DNA of 64,000 nt from Clostridium sp. (GCA_022782605.1 JALFMW010000392.1:62001-126000); one strand, 5' to 3'; shown: positions 33,786 to 41,789, counted from the first letter of the stretch. Program-made: numbers and translations. The notes: a model not told the origin generated them from the letters alone.

Positions 33786-34142
33786 ATGAAAAGAATGAAT
33801 GGTTTACAATTAGTGGAGGATCTAAACAAAATATCAGAGGAGATTGAAGCTATATTCAATAGTTACAAAGGAGAAGAACTTAACTATGTAGATTCAATAA
33901 TAATGGATAGATTAGAAACAGAAGCTCATATAATTAAAAAAGCTTTAGAAGATAATGGATTATATGGAGTATTCCAAGACTATGTGAAGGCTTTAGAAGA
34001 TATTCAAGTAATATCAGATAAAATTGAATTTGGAGTAGCTAAATTTAGACCAGCGTTTTATACAGCTATGGAATTAGCAGAAGATAGATATAGAAAAGCT
34101 AAAGGATATTTAATGAGTAAAGAAGTATTGATTGATTTGTAG
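33786..34142 (+). CDS. hypothetical helical protein
   Basis: A 118-residue all-helical, acidic protein (begins MKRMNGLQLVEDL). I use ATG 33786, ten bases after AAAAGGAG; TTG 33777 is too close to that site. No motif recognised. It has its own promoter. Confidence 0.5.
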   Translation: MKRMNGLQLVEDLNKISEEIEAIFNSYKGEELNYVDSIIMDRLETEAHIIKKALEDNGLYGVFQDYVKALEDIQVISDKIEFGVAKFRPAFYTAMELAEDRYRKAKGYLMSKEVLIDL

Positions 34143-34153
34143 GAGTTGATGAT

Positions 34154-34210
34154 ATGTTAATATTTATAATGATTACATTAATGTTGATAGCAATATATAA
34201 CTTAGAGTAG
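34154..34210 (+). CDS. 18-residue membrane peptide
   Basis: MLIFIMITLMLIAIYNLE is almost entirely hydrophobic, with AGGAGTTGAT just before the start. The stop codon lies inside the next hairpin. It resembles the 24-residue membrane peptide at 8230 in size and style. Too short to be certain. Confidence 0.4.
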   Translation: MLIFIMITLMLIAIYNLE

Positions 34211-34242
34211 CCTTTTGGCTACTGTACATATTACAAAAGATG
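34207..34242 (+). promoter_or_regulatory. gene-end hairpin with TACATATTACAAAAG (element 7)
   Basis: GTAGCC-TTTT-GGCTAC overlaps the stop of the 18-residue peptide, then TGTACATATTACAAAAGATGGG. No promoter follows. Confidence 0.65.
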
Positions 34243-34271
34243 GGTAATATTTTATTAATGGAGGATATGCT

Positions 34272-34523
34272 ATGAAAGGATATTTTGAATTAGAACAAAA
34301 GAGATTTGAAATAGAAACAGATATTAAAAATAAGCAAAAGCAAATAAAAAAACTAGAAAAAGATAAAGAGTTAGAAATAAAACAATATAATAATGCTATT
34401 TTTTGGTTGGATAGAATAGAGTTAAAATATGCTGAACGATTTAATATATATAATAATGAGCTACAACATCTAAAAGATAAACTTAAATTAATTAATTATT
34501 GTATTAATACTGTATTTTATTAG
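34272..34523 (+). CDS. small coiled-coil protein
   Basis: An 83-residue, highly charged helix (LEQKRFEIETDIKNKQKQIKK and onwards) that should form a coiled coil. It is 12 bases upstream of the ligase gene, so probably co-expressed. No family recognised. Confidence 0.55.
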   Translation: MKGYFELEQKRFEIETDIKNKQKQIKKLEKDKELEIKQYNNAIFWLDRIELKYAERFNIYNNELQHLKDKLKLINYCINTVFY

Positions 34524-34535
34524 GAGGAATTTTAT

Positions 34536-35825
34536 ATGAAAGAATTAATAAGAGTAATTAAAGAGTTACAAGCTACTACAGGTAGACTAGAAAAGGAAAC
34601 AATATTACAAGAGAATAAAGACAATGATTTTATTAAGAGAGTTTTTAAATTTACTTATGATCCTTATTTAGTCACAGGGATATCCTCAAAGAAGCTAAAA
34701 AAGAAAGTTAAATCTATTGGTTATCATATAACCCAATTAGATGTTCTTGTGGAATATTTAAAAAAGAATAATACAGGAAGAGATATAGATATAGCAACAG
34801 TTCAAGGTTATTTATTTTTTCTAACAGAAAATGAAAAAGAAATAGTTTCTCAAATAGTTACCAAGTCATTAAAAATAGGTTGCACTGCTAAAACATTAAA
34901 CAAAGTTTATGGAGAAGGATTTATTCCAGAGTTCAATGTTATGTTAGCTAAGAAATATTGGGAAGAGATGGATAAAGTTGAGGGAAAGGAATTTTGCATA
35001 TCTACTAAATTAGATGGTGGAAGACTTGTAGGTATTAAAGAAAATGGTAATATAAGTTTTTTCACTAGGCAAGGACAACCAATGGAAGGGTTAAATGATA
35101 TTGCTGAAGAGTTAAAAGATTTTCTTCCAGACAACTATGTATTAGATGGTGAGTTGCTTTTAGAAAATAAAAATGGTTTACCAAGTAAGGATTTGTATAG
35201 AGAAACAATGAAGGAGTCTAGGAGAAAGGGAATAAAGAAGAACTTAATATTTAATGCTTTTGATATAATTCCTTTGGAAGAGTTTAGAAAAGGTAAGAGT
35301 AAGGACAATTGCTTCAAAAGAAAAGAGTTCTTACACTCACTATTTAACAAGGAATATAAGTGGATAAAAGAGGTTGAAATATTATATAAGGGGAAGGATA
35401 CAAATAAAATAATGGAGCTGTTAGATAAAGCTATAGCTAATGAAGAAGAAGGTGTTATGGTTAATTTAGACCTACCTTATGAATGTAAAAGAACAGACAA
35501 TATATTAAAAGTTAAGAAATTTAATGAAGCAGATGTAAGAGTATTGGGAGTGTATGAAGGTACAGGAGAGAACGTGGGAAAATTAGGAGGAATAGAGATA
35601 CAGTTTGAACATGAAGGGGAATTATATAGTTGTAATTGTGGATCTGGTTTTAGTAAAGAAGAACGTATACTTTATTGGGAACAGCCAGATTTATTAGTCG
35701 GTAAAATAGTAACAATAGATTATTTTGAGGTGTCTCAAAATAGCAAAACAAAACAATACGGTTTAAGATTTGGAACGTGGAAAGGCATAATAAGAGATGA
35801 TAAAGATGATATAAGTATGTATTAG
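34536..35825 (+). CDS. lig: ATP-dependent DNA ligase
   Basis: A 429-residue ligase with the nucleotidyltransferase motifs in order: adenylation site STKLDGGRLV (Lys near residue 157), FFTRQG, YVLDGELLL, FNAFDIIP, EEGVMVNL and LKVKKF. A C-terminal OB domain follows (VLGVYEGTGENVGKLGG). An N-terminal helical domain precedes the core. It seals nicks on the lagging strand and after recombination, using ATP, unlike the NAD-dependent ligase expected in the host. It has a TAGGAGG site. Confidence 0.9.
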   Translation: MKELIRVIKELQATTGRLEKETILQENKDNDFIKRVFKFTYDPYLVTGISSKKLKKKVKSIGYHITQLDVLVEYLKKNNTGRDIDIATVQGYLFFLTENEKEIVSQIVTKSLKIGCTAKTLNKVYGEGFIPEFNVMLAKKYWEEMDKVEGKEFCISTKLDGGRLVGIKENGNISFFTRQGQPMEGLNDIAEELKDFLPDNYVLDGELLLENKNGLPSKDLYRETMKESRRKGIKKNLIFNAFDIIPLEEFRKGKSKDNCFKRKEFLHSLFNKEYKWIKEVEILYKGKDTNKIMELLDKAIANEEEGVMVNLDLPYECKRTDNILKVKKFNEADVRVLGVYEGTGENVGKLGGIEIQFEHEGELYSCNCGSGFSKEERILYWEQPDLLVGKIVTIDYFEVSQNSKTKQYGLRFGTWKGIIRDDKDDISMY

Positions 35826-35835
35826 GAGTGATAGT

Positions 35836-35982
35836 ATGGTAGAAAAGTTAATTGATAAAGTAATAGAATCTATGAGAGAAGATTGTGAGAACATATCTTC
35901 TCTTTATGGAGAGAATTCCTGTAAATATTGTAAGCATAATTTTGTATGTGAAGCTATAAGTAAATTAACTATTGACAAATAA
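35836..35982 (+). CDS. small Cys-rich protein
   Basis: A 48-residue frame (begins MVEKLIDKVIES) with an AGGAGTGAT site ten bases after the ligase stop. It has four Cys and a His (CEN, CKYCKH, VCEA), enough for a small zinc site. Its stop overlaps the -35 box of the next promoter. Confidence 0.55.
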   Translation: MVEKLIDKVIESMREDCENISSLYGENSCKYCKHNFVCEAISKLTIDK

Positions 35983-36000
35983 ATATAAATGTTTTATAAT
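35972..36000 (+). promoter_or_regulatory. early-type promoter
   Basis: TTGACA 35972-35977, TATAAT 35995-36000, 17-base spacer; drives the kinase gene. Confidence 0.85.
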
Positions 36001-36029
36001 AAAATCATAAAGAATAAGGAGTTGGTTAA

Positions 36030-36620
36030 ATGAAATCAAACAAATCTAAATTATTTATTATATCAGGTTCTACGGCTTCCTCCAAGGACACTACTTTAAA
36101 TGAATTATCTAATAGAGGAGTTGTAAAAACCCTTCTATCAACCACTACACGCCCTATAAGAACTACAGAGAAACAAGGAAGAGAATATAATTTTGTAACT
36201 GAAGAAGAATTTAATGGAATATATTTCATAGAAAAGAGATTGTATAAAGTAGCTAATGGTGATAATTGGTTATATGGATTGTCTTATAAAGAGGTTTGTA
36301 AATGTTATGAAAACTTTGGGAATTATGCAGTAATATTGGACGTTCAAGGAATGAGAGCATTGAAAGAGTTTATTAATAAAGAGTTTAAAAATGACATAGA
36401 AGTTATTACTATAATGTTGAAAGCCAGTTACTATACTAGAATTAATAGATACTTAAATAGAGATAAAGTTACTGATGATATGGTTAAAGAAGCTATAAGA
36501 AGAATGAATAGTGATATGGATGAAATAGAACCGTTTATTAACGAATATGATATAGTGCTTAGAAGTGAAGACGATGACTTGGAAAGAAATATAAAAATAA
36601 TTAAAAGCTTATGTGAATAG
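36030..36620 (+). CDS. gmk: guanylate-kinase-like nucleotide kinase
   Basis: A 196-residue kinase. The P-loop is GSTASSKDTT near residues 13-22, off the usual GPSGxGKST pattern but with Lys and Thr kept. STTTRPIRTTEKQGREYNFVT is the GMP-binding region. It would phosphorylate GMP or dGMP for phage DNA synthesis, along with the reductase, dUTPase and ThyX in this block. The odd P-loop leaves some doubt about the exact substrate. Confidence 0.75.
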   Translation: MKSNKSKLFIISGSTASSKDTTLNELSNRGVVKTLLSTTTRPIRTTEKQGREYNFVTEEEFNGIYFIEKRLYKVANGDNWLYGLSYKEVCKCYENFGNYAVILDVQGMRALKEFINKEFKNDIEVITIMLKASYYTRINRYLNRDKVTDDMVKEAIRRMNSDMDEIEPFINEYDIVLRSEDDDLERNIKIIKSLCE

Positions 36621-36632
36621 GAGAGATTGAAT

Positions 36633-37148
36633 ATGAAAGAAAATAAAGAATTAAAAGATTTATTGACTACTGGGGTTATAGTAGAAGTTTGTAACGAAAT
36701 AGAAGGAGAAGATACTATTAAAAATATTGGAGTGGTTATGGGAAATACTATATTATATGATAATGGATATGATTTAGTTGATCGTTTACTAGAAGAGGAA
36801 GATGATTATTATATAAATAAAGTATATTCCCCTAACAAAAAATGTCGTAAATTAGAAGGACTATTAGATTATCGTAATTCAGATATAATATGGAGAAAAG
36901 ATGGAAAACCAAACAGATTAACCAGAGAAGAGTTTGTTAAACTCCCTTTAGGAACTAAGATAATTGGTGTAAATGAAAGTAAAAATATGGAAGAATTAGA
37001 ATTTATGAAAATAAAGGACTACTTTTTAGAGAATGCAGTTTTACGTTTATCAAACTATAGAACCTACGAATTTTGTGAACTTAGTTCTACTTCTTTCTAT
37101 CTTAAAGAAGAATATGAAGAATATAAAAAAAGGTTGACAAATAATTAA
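36633..37148 (+). CDS. hypothetical protein
   Basis: A 171-residue protein starting at ATG 36633, eight bases after AGGAGA (TTG 36627 is the alternative). It is acidic, with beta-rich and helical parts (GVIVEVCNEIEGED, LTREEFVKLPLGTKIIGV). No family recognised. It lies 12 bases after the kinase gene and its end carries the next -35 box. Confidence 0.45.
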   Translation: MKENKELKDLLTTGVIVEVCNEIEGEDTIKNIGVVMGNTILYDNGYDLVDRLLEEEDDYYINKVYSPNKKCRKLEGLLDYRNSDIIWRKDGKPNRLTREEFVKLPLGTKIIGVNESKNMEELEFMKIKDYFLENAVLRLSNYRTYEFCELSSTSFYLKEEYEEYKKRLTNN

Positions 37149-37162
37149 AATTAATATATAAT
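37134..37162 (+). promoter_or_regulatory. early-type promoter
   Basis: TTGACA 37134-37139, TATAAT 37157-37162, 17-base spacer; inside the end of the 36633 gene. Confidence 0.85.
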
Positions 37163-37185
37163 AAAATCATAAGGGGGAATTGAAT

Positions 37186-37482
37186 ATGACAAATCCAGTA
37201 TTTAGTGAATTAGTTCAAATTGTTGAGGAAGAATATACTAAAGAAGATACTGTAAAATTTATGAATGAGGTGTTAGAACAATTTATAAAATTAGGAACAA
37301 AAGGAATAACTGAACTAAGTGAAGCTATAGAAGAATATGCTCAAGATAATAATATTTGTCCAATATGTGGGGGAGAAACTTTTACAATTATAAAAGATGA
37401 AGAATATGATTTAGATACTCATAATAACATTATAACAGTAACAAAAGTTTGCGATAATTGTAATTGTGAAATTAATTTTTGA
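37186..37482 (+). CDS. small zinc-ribbon protein
   Basis: A 98-residue protein from ATG 37186 (TTG 37180 is less likely). The first half is helical and acidic; the second half is a zinc ribbon with CPICGGE and CDNCNCE. Next to a second ribbon protein nine bases downstream. It could be a transcription or nuclease accessory factor; function unknown. Confidence 0.55.
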   Translation: MTNPVFSELVQIVEEEYTKEDTVKFMNEVLEQFIKLGTKGITELSEAIEEYAQDNNICPICGGETFTIIKDEEYDLDTHNNIITVTKVCDNCNCEINF

Positions 37483-37491
37483 GGTGATTAG

Positions 37492-37821
37492 ATGAAGAAA
37501 GTAAATGCTAAAATAGATAGTAATGGCTATGTTGAATGTGGCTATTGTGGGTGTAGTACAGTTGAGTATGATGAAAATGGAAAAGTTAAATTAAGTAATA
37601 ATTTTGTGACTACAAAAGATGGATTTGGTTTAAATTTTCCGAGTGTTCGTAGTGTATATAGCGAAGAGCTTAAAAGGGAACTTACAGAATTAACAATAGT
37701 GTGTAAAAAATGTAATACAGAAAATGTGTATTTAGTTGATATTTCAGATAATAATAAGCGTTATGCTGAGATTGGTAGTATAAAAGTTATAGAAGAAGAT
37801 ATGAGAGGAGACATTATATAG
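37492..37821 (+). CDS. small zinc-ribbon protein
   Basis: A 109-residue protein with CGYCGC near residue 17 and CKKCNTE near 73, so one zinc site built from two knuckles. It has a GAGGTGAT site and follows the 37186 gene by nine bases. Function unknown. Confidence 0.55.
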   Translation: MKKVNAKIDSNGYVECGYCGCSTVEYDENGKVKLSNNFVTTKDGFGLNFPSVRSVYSEELKRELTELTIVCKKCNTENVYLVDISDNNKRYAEIGSIKVIEEDMRGDII

Positions 37822-37825
37822 TAAT

Positions 37826-38161
37826 ATGCAAGAAACTAAAGAAATATATGGAATAATTTATATAATTAGAAATAAAATTAACAATAAACTTTATATTGGA
37901 CAAACAATTGAAGAAAAAGGTTTTTGTGAAAGATATAATTTTAGTGGAGTAGATATAGAAAGAGTATATAAATATCATTTATATAATAAAGAACATAATA
38001 GAAGCTATAATGTACATCTATTAAATTCTATTGAAAAATATGGATTTAAAGCTTTTGAAGTTGATGAGGAATTTGATATAGCTTACTCCAAAGAAGAATT
38101 AGATAAACTTGAAGATTTATATATTAAGGTTTATAATACAGTGAGTGGAGACTATTTATGA
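37826..38161 (+). pseudogene. truncated GIY-YIG endonuclease
   Basis: A 111-residue frame that matches the N-terminal GIY-YIG domain of the 16704 gene closely (YGIIYIIRN, LYIGQT, RVYKYH, HLLNSIEKYGF, IAYSKEELDKLEDLYIKVYN) and then stops, without the NUMOD DNA-binding repeats. It lacks a clear ribosome site. It is probably the remnant of a homing endonuclease that lost its C-terminus, although a small free nuclease domain cannot be excluded. Confidence 0.65.
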
Positions 38162-38227
38162 CGAACATGAAGAAATAAAAGTAATGATTTATATTGATTA
38201 AGAATAATTTAAAAGGAGATTGATAAT

Positions 38228-38953
38228 ATGAAATTTAATATCGGAAATAAAGTTAGATGTTTGGTAGATGTGAATGGAGCTTTTTCTACAAAGGGTAAAA
38301 TAGGAACAATTGTTGAATGTGAATATGACGAAGAAGTATATGAAGTATATTTAGTAGAATTTGGAAAAAATGTAATTTGTTATGATGAAGAAAGTTATGA
38401 ATTTACTAATGGTAATTGTTTATATGTTAGAGAAAAAGAAATTGAAGGGTTTGAAGAAGATTTAATATTTGCAAAGGTTAGACCAGAAGCAACCATACCA
38501 GCAAAAAGAGAAGAAGACGCTGGTAGAGACCTATATCCTTGTTTTGATGAAGATTATATTTTAATCAATCCATTAGAAACAAAGTTAATACCAACTGGTA
38601 TCGCAACAGCTTTTAGCCCTAAATATTATGCACAGATACAGGAGAGAGGGTCTACTGGTTCTAAAGGAATTAAATATGGAGCAGGCGTGATTGATAGTGG
38701 GTATAGAGGAGAGTGGTTTGTTCCTATAACTAATTGCAATACTATCCCATTAGTAATTAGTAAGTTATCTAAAGAAGATACAGAGAAGGAAGTAAAAAAC
38801 CACAATATTATATATTATCCTTATTCAAAAGGAATAGCACAATTTGTTATGATTGAAGTTCCAGAATTTAAAGAAAAAGAAGTAAGTTATGAAGAACTTT
38901 TAGAGACTAAGTCTGAAAGAGGAACTGGAGCTTTAGGTAGTTCTAATAAATAA
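38228..38953 (+). CDS. dut: dUTPase with an N-terminal SH3-like module
   Basis: A 241-residue protein. Residues 1-75 (FNIGNKVRCLV, KIGTIVECEYD, YLVEFGKN) match the GDKV-type module found in the 6097 and 6901 genes. Residues 80-241 form a trimeric dUTPase: motif 1 AGRDLYPC near 97, motif 2 ERGSTGSKG, motif 3 GVIDSGYRGEW, motif 4 KGIAQFVM and motif 5 SERGTGALGSS. It would remove dUTP and supply dUMP for ThyX. The fused module is unusual for a dUTPase and may target or regulate the enzyme. Confidence 0.85.
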   Translation: MKFNIGNKVRCLVDVNGAFSTKGKIGTIVECEYDEEVYEVYLVEFGKNVICYDEESYEFTNGNCLYVREKEIEGFEEDLIFAKVRPEATIPAKREEDAGRDLYPCFDEDYILINPLETKLIPTGIATAFSPKYYAQIQERGSTGSKGIKYGAGVIDSGYRGEWFVPITNCNTIPLVISKLSKEDTEKEVKNHNIIYYPYSKGIAQFVMIEVPEFKEKEVSYEELLETKSERGTGALGSSNK

Positions 38954-38960
38954 AAACAAA

Positions 38961-38982
38961 GGAAGAGATATAATTCTCTTCC
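38961..38982 (+). terminator. hairpin terminator after the dUTPase gene
   Basis: GGAAGAGA-TATAAT-TCTCTTCC perfect eight-base stem followed by TTATATTATAT. Confidence 0.65.
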
Positions 38983-39008
38983 TTATATTATATAAAGTAG
39001 GTGATAAT

Positions 39009-39332
39009 TTGGATAATGAATTAAAAGAAATTATAGCAGAATATATTCATAATTTGTGGAGTCAGATAAAATCCTTTACTTTGGAGCTATCTCAAATAGA
39101 TGAGAATGGCGACATGGTAGTTCCTCATTGGAAATATGTAGAATGGGACTATGATGTGAATTGTACGTTTGATGACTTGTCTAAAGCAGAAAGATGGAGT
39201 GACTATGAAGAATATTATAAATTAGTAAAACTCCTAGATAAGCATGGGTATATGATAGTTAAAAAGCCTAATATGAAAAGACCAGTATATATAACTCAAA
39301 AGGATATAGATAATCTTAAAGAGCCTAAATAA
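39009..39332 (+). CDS. hypothetical protein, TTG start
   Basis: A 107-residue protein starting at TTG 39009 after TAGGTGATAA. It contains YIHNLWSQ, WKYVEWDYD, LSKAERWSDYEEYYKLV; the trailing ERWSDYE pattern recurs in small phage proteins, but I cannot name the family. It reads from the dUTPase side of the terminator and ends in element 8. Confidence 0.5.
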   Translation: MDNELKEIIAEYIHNLWSQIKSFTLELSQIDENGDMVVPHWKYVEWDYDVNCTFDDLSKAERWSDYEEYYKLVKLLDKHGYMIVKKPNMKRPVYITQKDIDNLKEPK

Positions 39333-39355
39333 GGCTCGATACATATTACAAAAGT
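39321..39355 (+). promoter_or_regulatory. gene-end hairpin with TACATATTACAAAAG (element 8)
   Basis: GAGCCT and AGGCTC pair around the stop codon of the 39009 gene, then GATACATATTACAAAAG. Confidence 0.65.
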
Positions 39356-39367
39356 TAAAATAAAGTA

Positions 39368-39396
39368 TTGACAAACACTCATAAAGGGTATATAAT
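39368..39396 (+). promoter_or_regulatory. early-type promoter
   Basis: TTGACA 39368-39373, TATAAT 39391-39396, 17-base spacer; drives the macro-domain gene. Confidence 0.85.
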
Positions 39397-39420
39397 TTTT
39401 ATAAAAGGAGGTATTAATAT

Positions 39421-39840
39421 ATGATATTAAACGAGAAAAAGGGCAATTTGTTCGACTTGGATAAGGACATATATTATTTTGCTCATTGTATAAGTGCAGA
39501 TTATGAATTGGGAGCAGGAATAGCAGTACAATTTCAAAAGACATTTAAATTAAAAAGCACTTTAAAAAATATTGGGTCAGGCACTTATCCAGATTTAATA
39601 ACTATCAATAATGTATTTAATTTAGTTACAAAAGGTAAGTATTGGAATAAGCCCACTTATAAATCTATTACACAATGTATCAAATATATGAGGGACTATT
39701 GTATAAAGTATAATATACACTATTTAGCAATGCCTAAGATTGGTTGTGGATTAGATAAATTGCAATGGGGAAAAGTTAGAGAAATAATTAAAGAAGAATT
39801 TAAAGACGTTGATATACAAATAGAAATAAGATATTTATAA
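39421..39840 (+). CDS. TARG1-like macro domain (ADP-ribose binding/hydrolase)
   Basis: A 139-residue single macro domain. AHCISADYELGAGIAVQF, NLVTKGKYWNKPTY and AMPKIGCGLDKLQW are the ligand-binding loops typical of the ALC1/TARG1 branch. Such enzymes remove ADP-ribose from nucleic acid or protein; the DarG antitoxin belongs near this group. In a phage the likely role is to reverse ADP-ribosylation, for example by a host DarT-like defence toxin, or to recycle NAD. It has its own promoter and AAGGAGG site. Confidence 0.85.
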   Translation: MILNEKKGNLFDLDKDIYYFAHCISADYELGAGIAVQFQKTFKLKSTLKNIGSGTYPDLITINNVFNLVTKGKYWNKPTYKSITQCIKYMRDYCIKYNIHYLAMPKIGCGLDKLQWGKVREIIKEEFKDVDIQIEIRYL

Positions 39841-39850
39841 AAATAAACTA

Positions 39851-39879
39851 TTGACAAATAGTTAAAAAGAGAGTATAAT
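39851..39879 (+). promoter_or_regulatory. early-type promoter
   Basis: TTGACA 39851-39856, TATAAT 39874-39879, 17-base spacer; drives the ClpX-like gene. Confidence 0.85.
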
Positions 39880-39912
39880 AAAGTCATAAAGTAAAGAAAG
39901 GAAGTTGGTAGA

Positions 39913-41445
39913 ATGAAAAAGAACAATAGAGATTTTGACAAGATATTAAATAAAATCAAAGAGGTAGAAGAAAGAGACGGAATATGTATATATGGAGATG
40001 TAGACCATCCATTAACAAAAGAAGATCTAAAAAATATGAGTGAAAAAGAAATACTTGAGTTATTACTATTCATAATAGACACTGATGAATATGAACCTAG
40101 TCCTCAAGATAGCAGAAAAGAAAAGATTGAAAAAGTTATGAAAATGATAGATGATATGTCTATGGTGCTTAATGTTAATTTTTATGATGGGTCACTTGGA
40201 CAAGCTTTATCAAAAGAAGATATAATATGTTTAACAAATGAAGAATTAGATGATCTTTTAGAGGATCAAATAATATTATTTCAACAAACTATGGATGACT
40301 TAGAGAATGGTATTGAATTATACAATATGTGCGACAAATATTTATTAGAGACCGAAGACGATGTAAAAGACCTACAAGAAACATTTCAAGTTTCTTATGT
40401 AAATAATGATGATAATAAAGGAGTGGATGGTATGAAAAATAAAGAAATTCCAACACCTAAAGAAATGGTAAAAGAACTAGATAAAAGAATCTATGCAAAT
40501 GAAAATCTTAAAAAGAAATTAACTACAGCCATCTATAGAAAATTAATAACTATGGAAATGAATAAGGGACAATCTAAAGATATATTAGACACTCCAAATA
40601 TATTAATTTGTGGAGGAACTGGAACTTCTAAAACTTATTCAGTAAAATGTATCGCAGATATGCTAAATATCCCAGTATACACAATAAATGCTTCTCAATT
40701 GACTCCGAGTAGCTACAAAGGAACTGGAATTAATGACGAACTATACTATATAGTATCTGAAGGAGGATATAACGAAAGTGAACCAAGTATAATATTCTTA
40801 GATGAAATAGATAAGTTAGCTTGTTTTTCAAATGACTCTAAAGAAGTTGGTAAGTTAGTTATGGGAGAATTATTAAAATTAGTAGAAGGTAAGGGAGAAA
40901 TAAATTTAAGTGCTAGTATGGGAGGTAGACAAGTTCCATTCACATTAAATCTGGACAACGTTATCTTCATATTTGCAGGAGCATTTGATGGTATTGTAGA
41001 CATAGTTAAGAAGAGATTAGGAGAAGATAAGAAAAAGAGTGTAGGGTTTGGAGTAGGAATAACTAATGATAAAAAGGTTGAAGGAAAGAAAGATTACTAC
41101 CAATTAATAACAAAAGATGATTTAAATAAGTATGGTTTAACACCAGAATTTTTAGGTAGAACAACATTTGCAGTGACAGACAGCATGACTGAAGATATGT
41201 TAATGAATATTATTGAAAAAGAAAACAGTGCATTAGACAAGTCAGTTCAATTATTCAAATACTTTGATAAAAAGTTAAGTTTCTCTAAAGAATGTAAAAA
41301 AGCTATTTGTAAAAAGGCTATAGCAAGTGGATACGGTGCAAGAAGTCTAAACGACATATTCTTTAGTATTACTGATAAGATTTTATTCGATATTAGTGAA
41401 TATACAGAAGAAGATATTGTTATAGATGAAAGTTTCTTAGATTAA
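39913..41445 (+). CDS. clpX: ClpX-like AAA+ unfoldase with a novel N-terminal region
   Basis: A 510-residue AAA+ protein. Residues 1-170 are an acidic helical region in place of the ClpX zinc domain. The core has Walker A GGTGTSKT near 234, Walker B IFLDEIDK near 295, KKKSVGFGVG near 375 where ClpX carries its ClpP-docking loop, LTPEFLGRTTF and the sensor-2 GARSLNDI near 475. A strong AAAGGAG lies eight bases before an in-frame ATG at 40432, which would give a second product of about 337 residues lacking the N-terminal region. It might redirect host ClpP or work alone to unfold proteins. Confidence 0.8.
   Translation: MKKNNRDFDKILNKIKEVEERDGICIYGDVDHPLTKEDLKNMSEKEILELLLFIIDTDEYEPSPQDSRKEKIEKVMKMIDDMSMVLNVNFYDGSLGQALSKEDIICLTNEELDDLLEDQIILFQQTMDDLENGIELYNMCDKYLLETEDDVKDLQETFQVSYVNNDDNKGVDGMKNKEIPTPKEMVKELDKRIYANENLKKKLTTAIYRKLITMEMNKGQSKDILDTPNILICGGTGTSKTYSVKCIADMLNIPVYTINASQLTPSSYKGTGINDELYYIVSEGGYNESEPSIIFLDEIDKLACFSNDSKEVGKLVMGELLKLVEGKGEINLSASMGGRQVPFTLNLDNVIFIFAGAFDGIVDIVKKRLGEDKKKSVGFGVGITNDKKVEGKKDYYQLITKDDLNKYGLTPEFLGRTTFAVTDSMTEDMLMNIIEKENSALDKSVQLFKYFDKKLSFSKECKKAICKKAIASGYGARSLNDIFFSITDKILFDISEYTEEDIVIDESFLD
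40417..40434 (+). promoter_or_regulatory. internal ribosome binding site in the ClpX-like gene
   Basis: AAAGGAG at 40417-40423 and in-frame ATG at 40432 (MKNKEIPTPKEM). The shorter product would be the AAA+ core only. Confidence 0.6.
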
Positions 41446-41455
41446 GATTAATATA

Positions 41456-41484
41456 TTGACAAATGATTTAAAGTGGAGTATAAT
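41456..41484 (+). promoter_or_regulatory. early-type promoter
   Basis: TTGACA 41456-41461, TATAAT 41479-41484, 17-base spacer; the last plus-strand promoter of this type. Confidence 0.85.
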
Positions 41485-41513
41485 AAAGTTATAAATAAAA
41501 AGGAGTTAAATGT

Positions 41514-41774
41514 ATGGGATATTTAAGTCAATTTTTTCAAATCGTTTTTAACAATCAAGAAGGCGAAGCTACTAAAGAAGAAGATTATACCTCTTATGAA
41601 TCATGGTATGCAGTATTAGAGAATTATACTTATGAAGAACTACAAGAACTTGCAGATAATTATAATTTATACCATATAAATGTAAAATTACAAGGTTTTA
41701 GACCCACTATAGATTACATGAGTAAATTCTTTAGTGCTAACAATTATAGTAATAAATATTATAGAAAAAGATAA
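41514..41774 (+). CDS. hypothetical protein
   Basis: An 86-residue protein rich in Tyr and Asn (begins MGYLSQFFQIVF, ends NYSNKYYRKR). It has its own promoter and an AAAGGAG site. No family recognised. Confidence 0.5.
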   Translation: MGYLSQFFQIVFNNQEGEATKEEDYTSYESWYAVLENYTYEELQELADNYNLYHINVKLQGFRPTIDYMSKFFSANNYSNKYYRKR

Positions 41775-41789
41775 ACAGGAGTGATAAAG

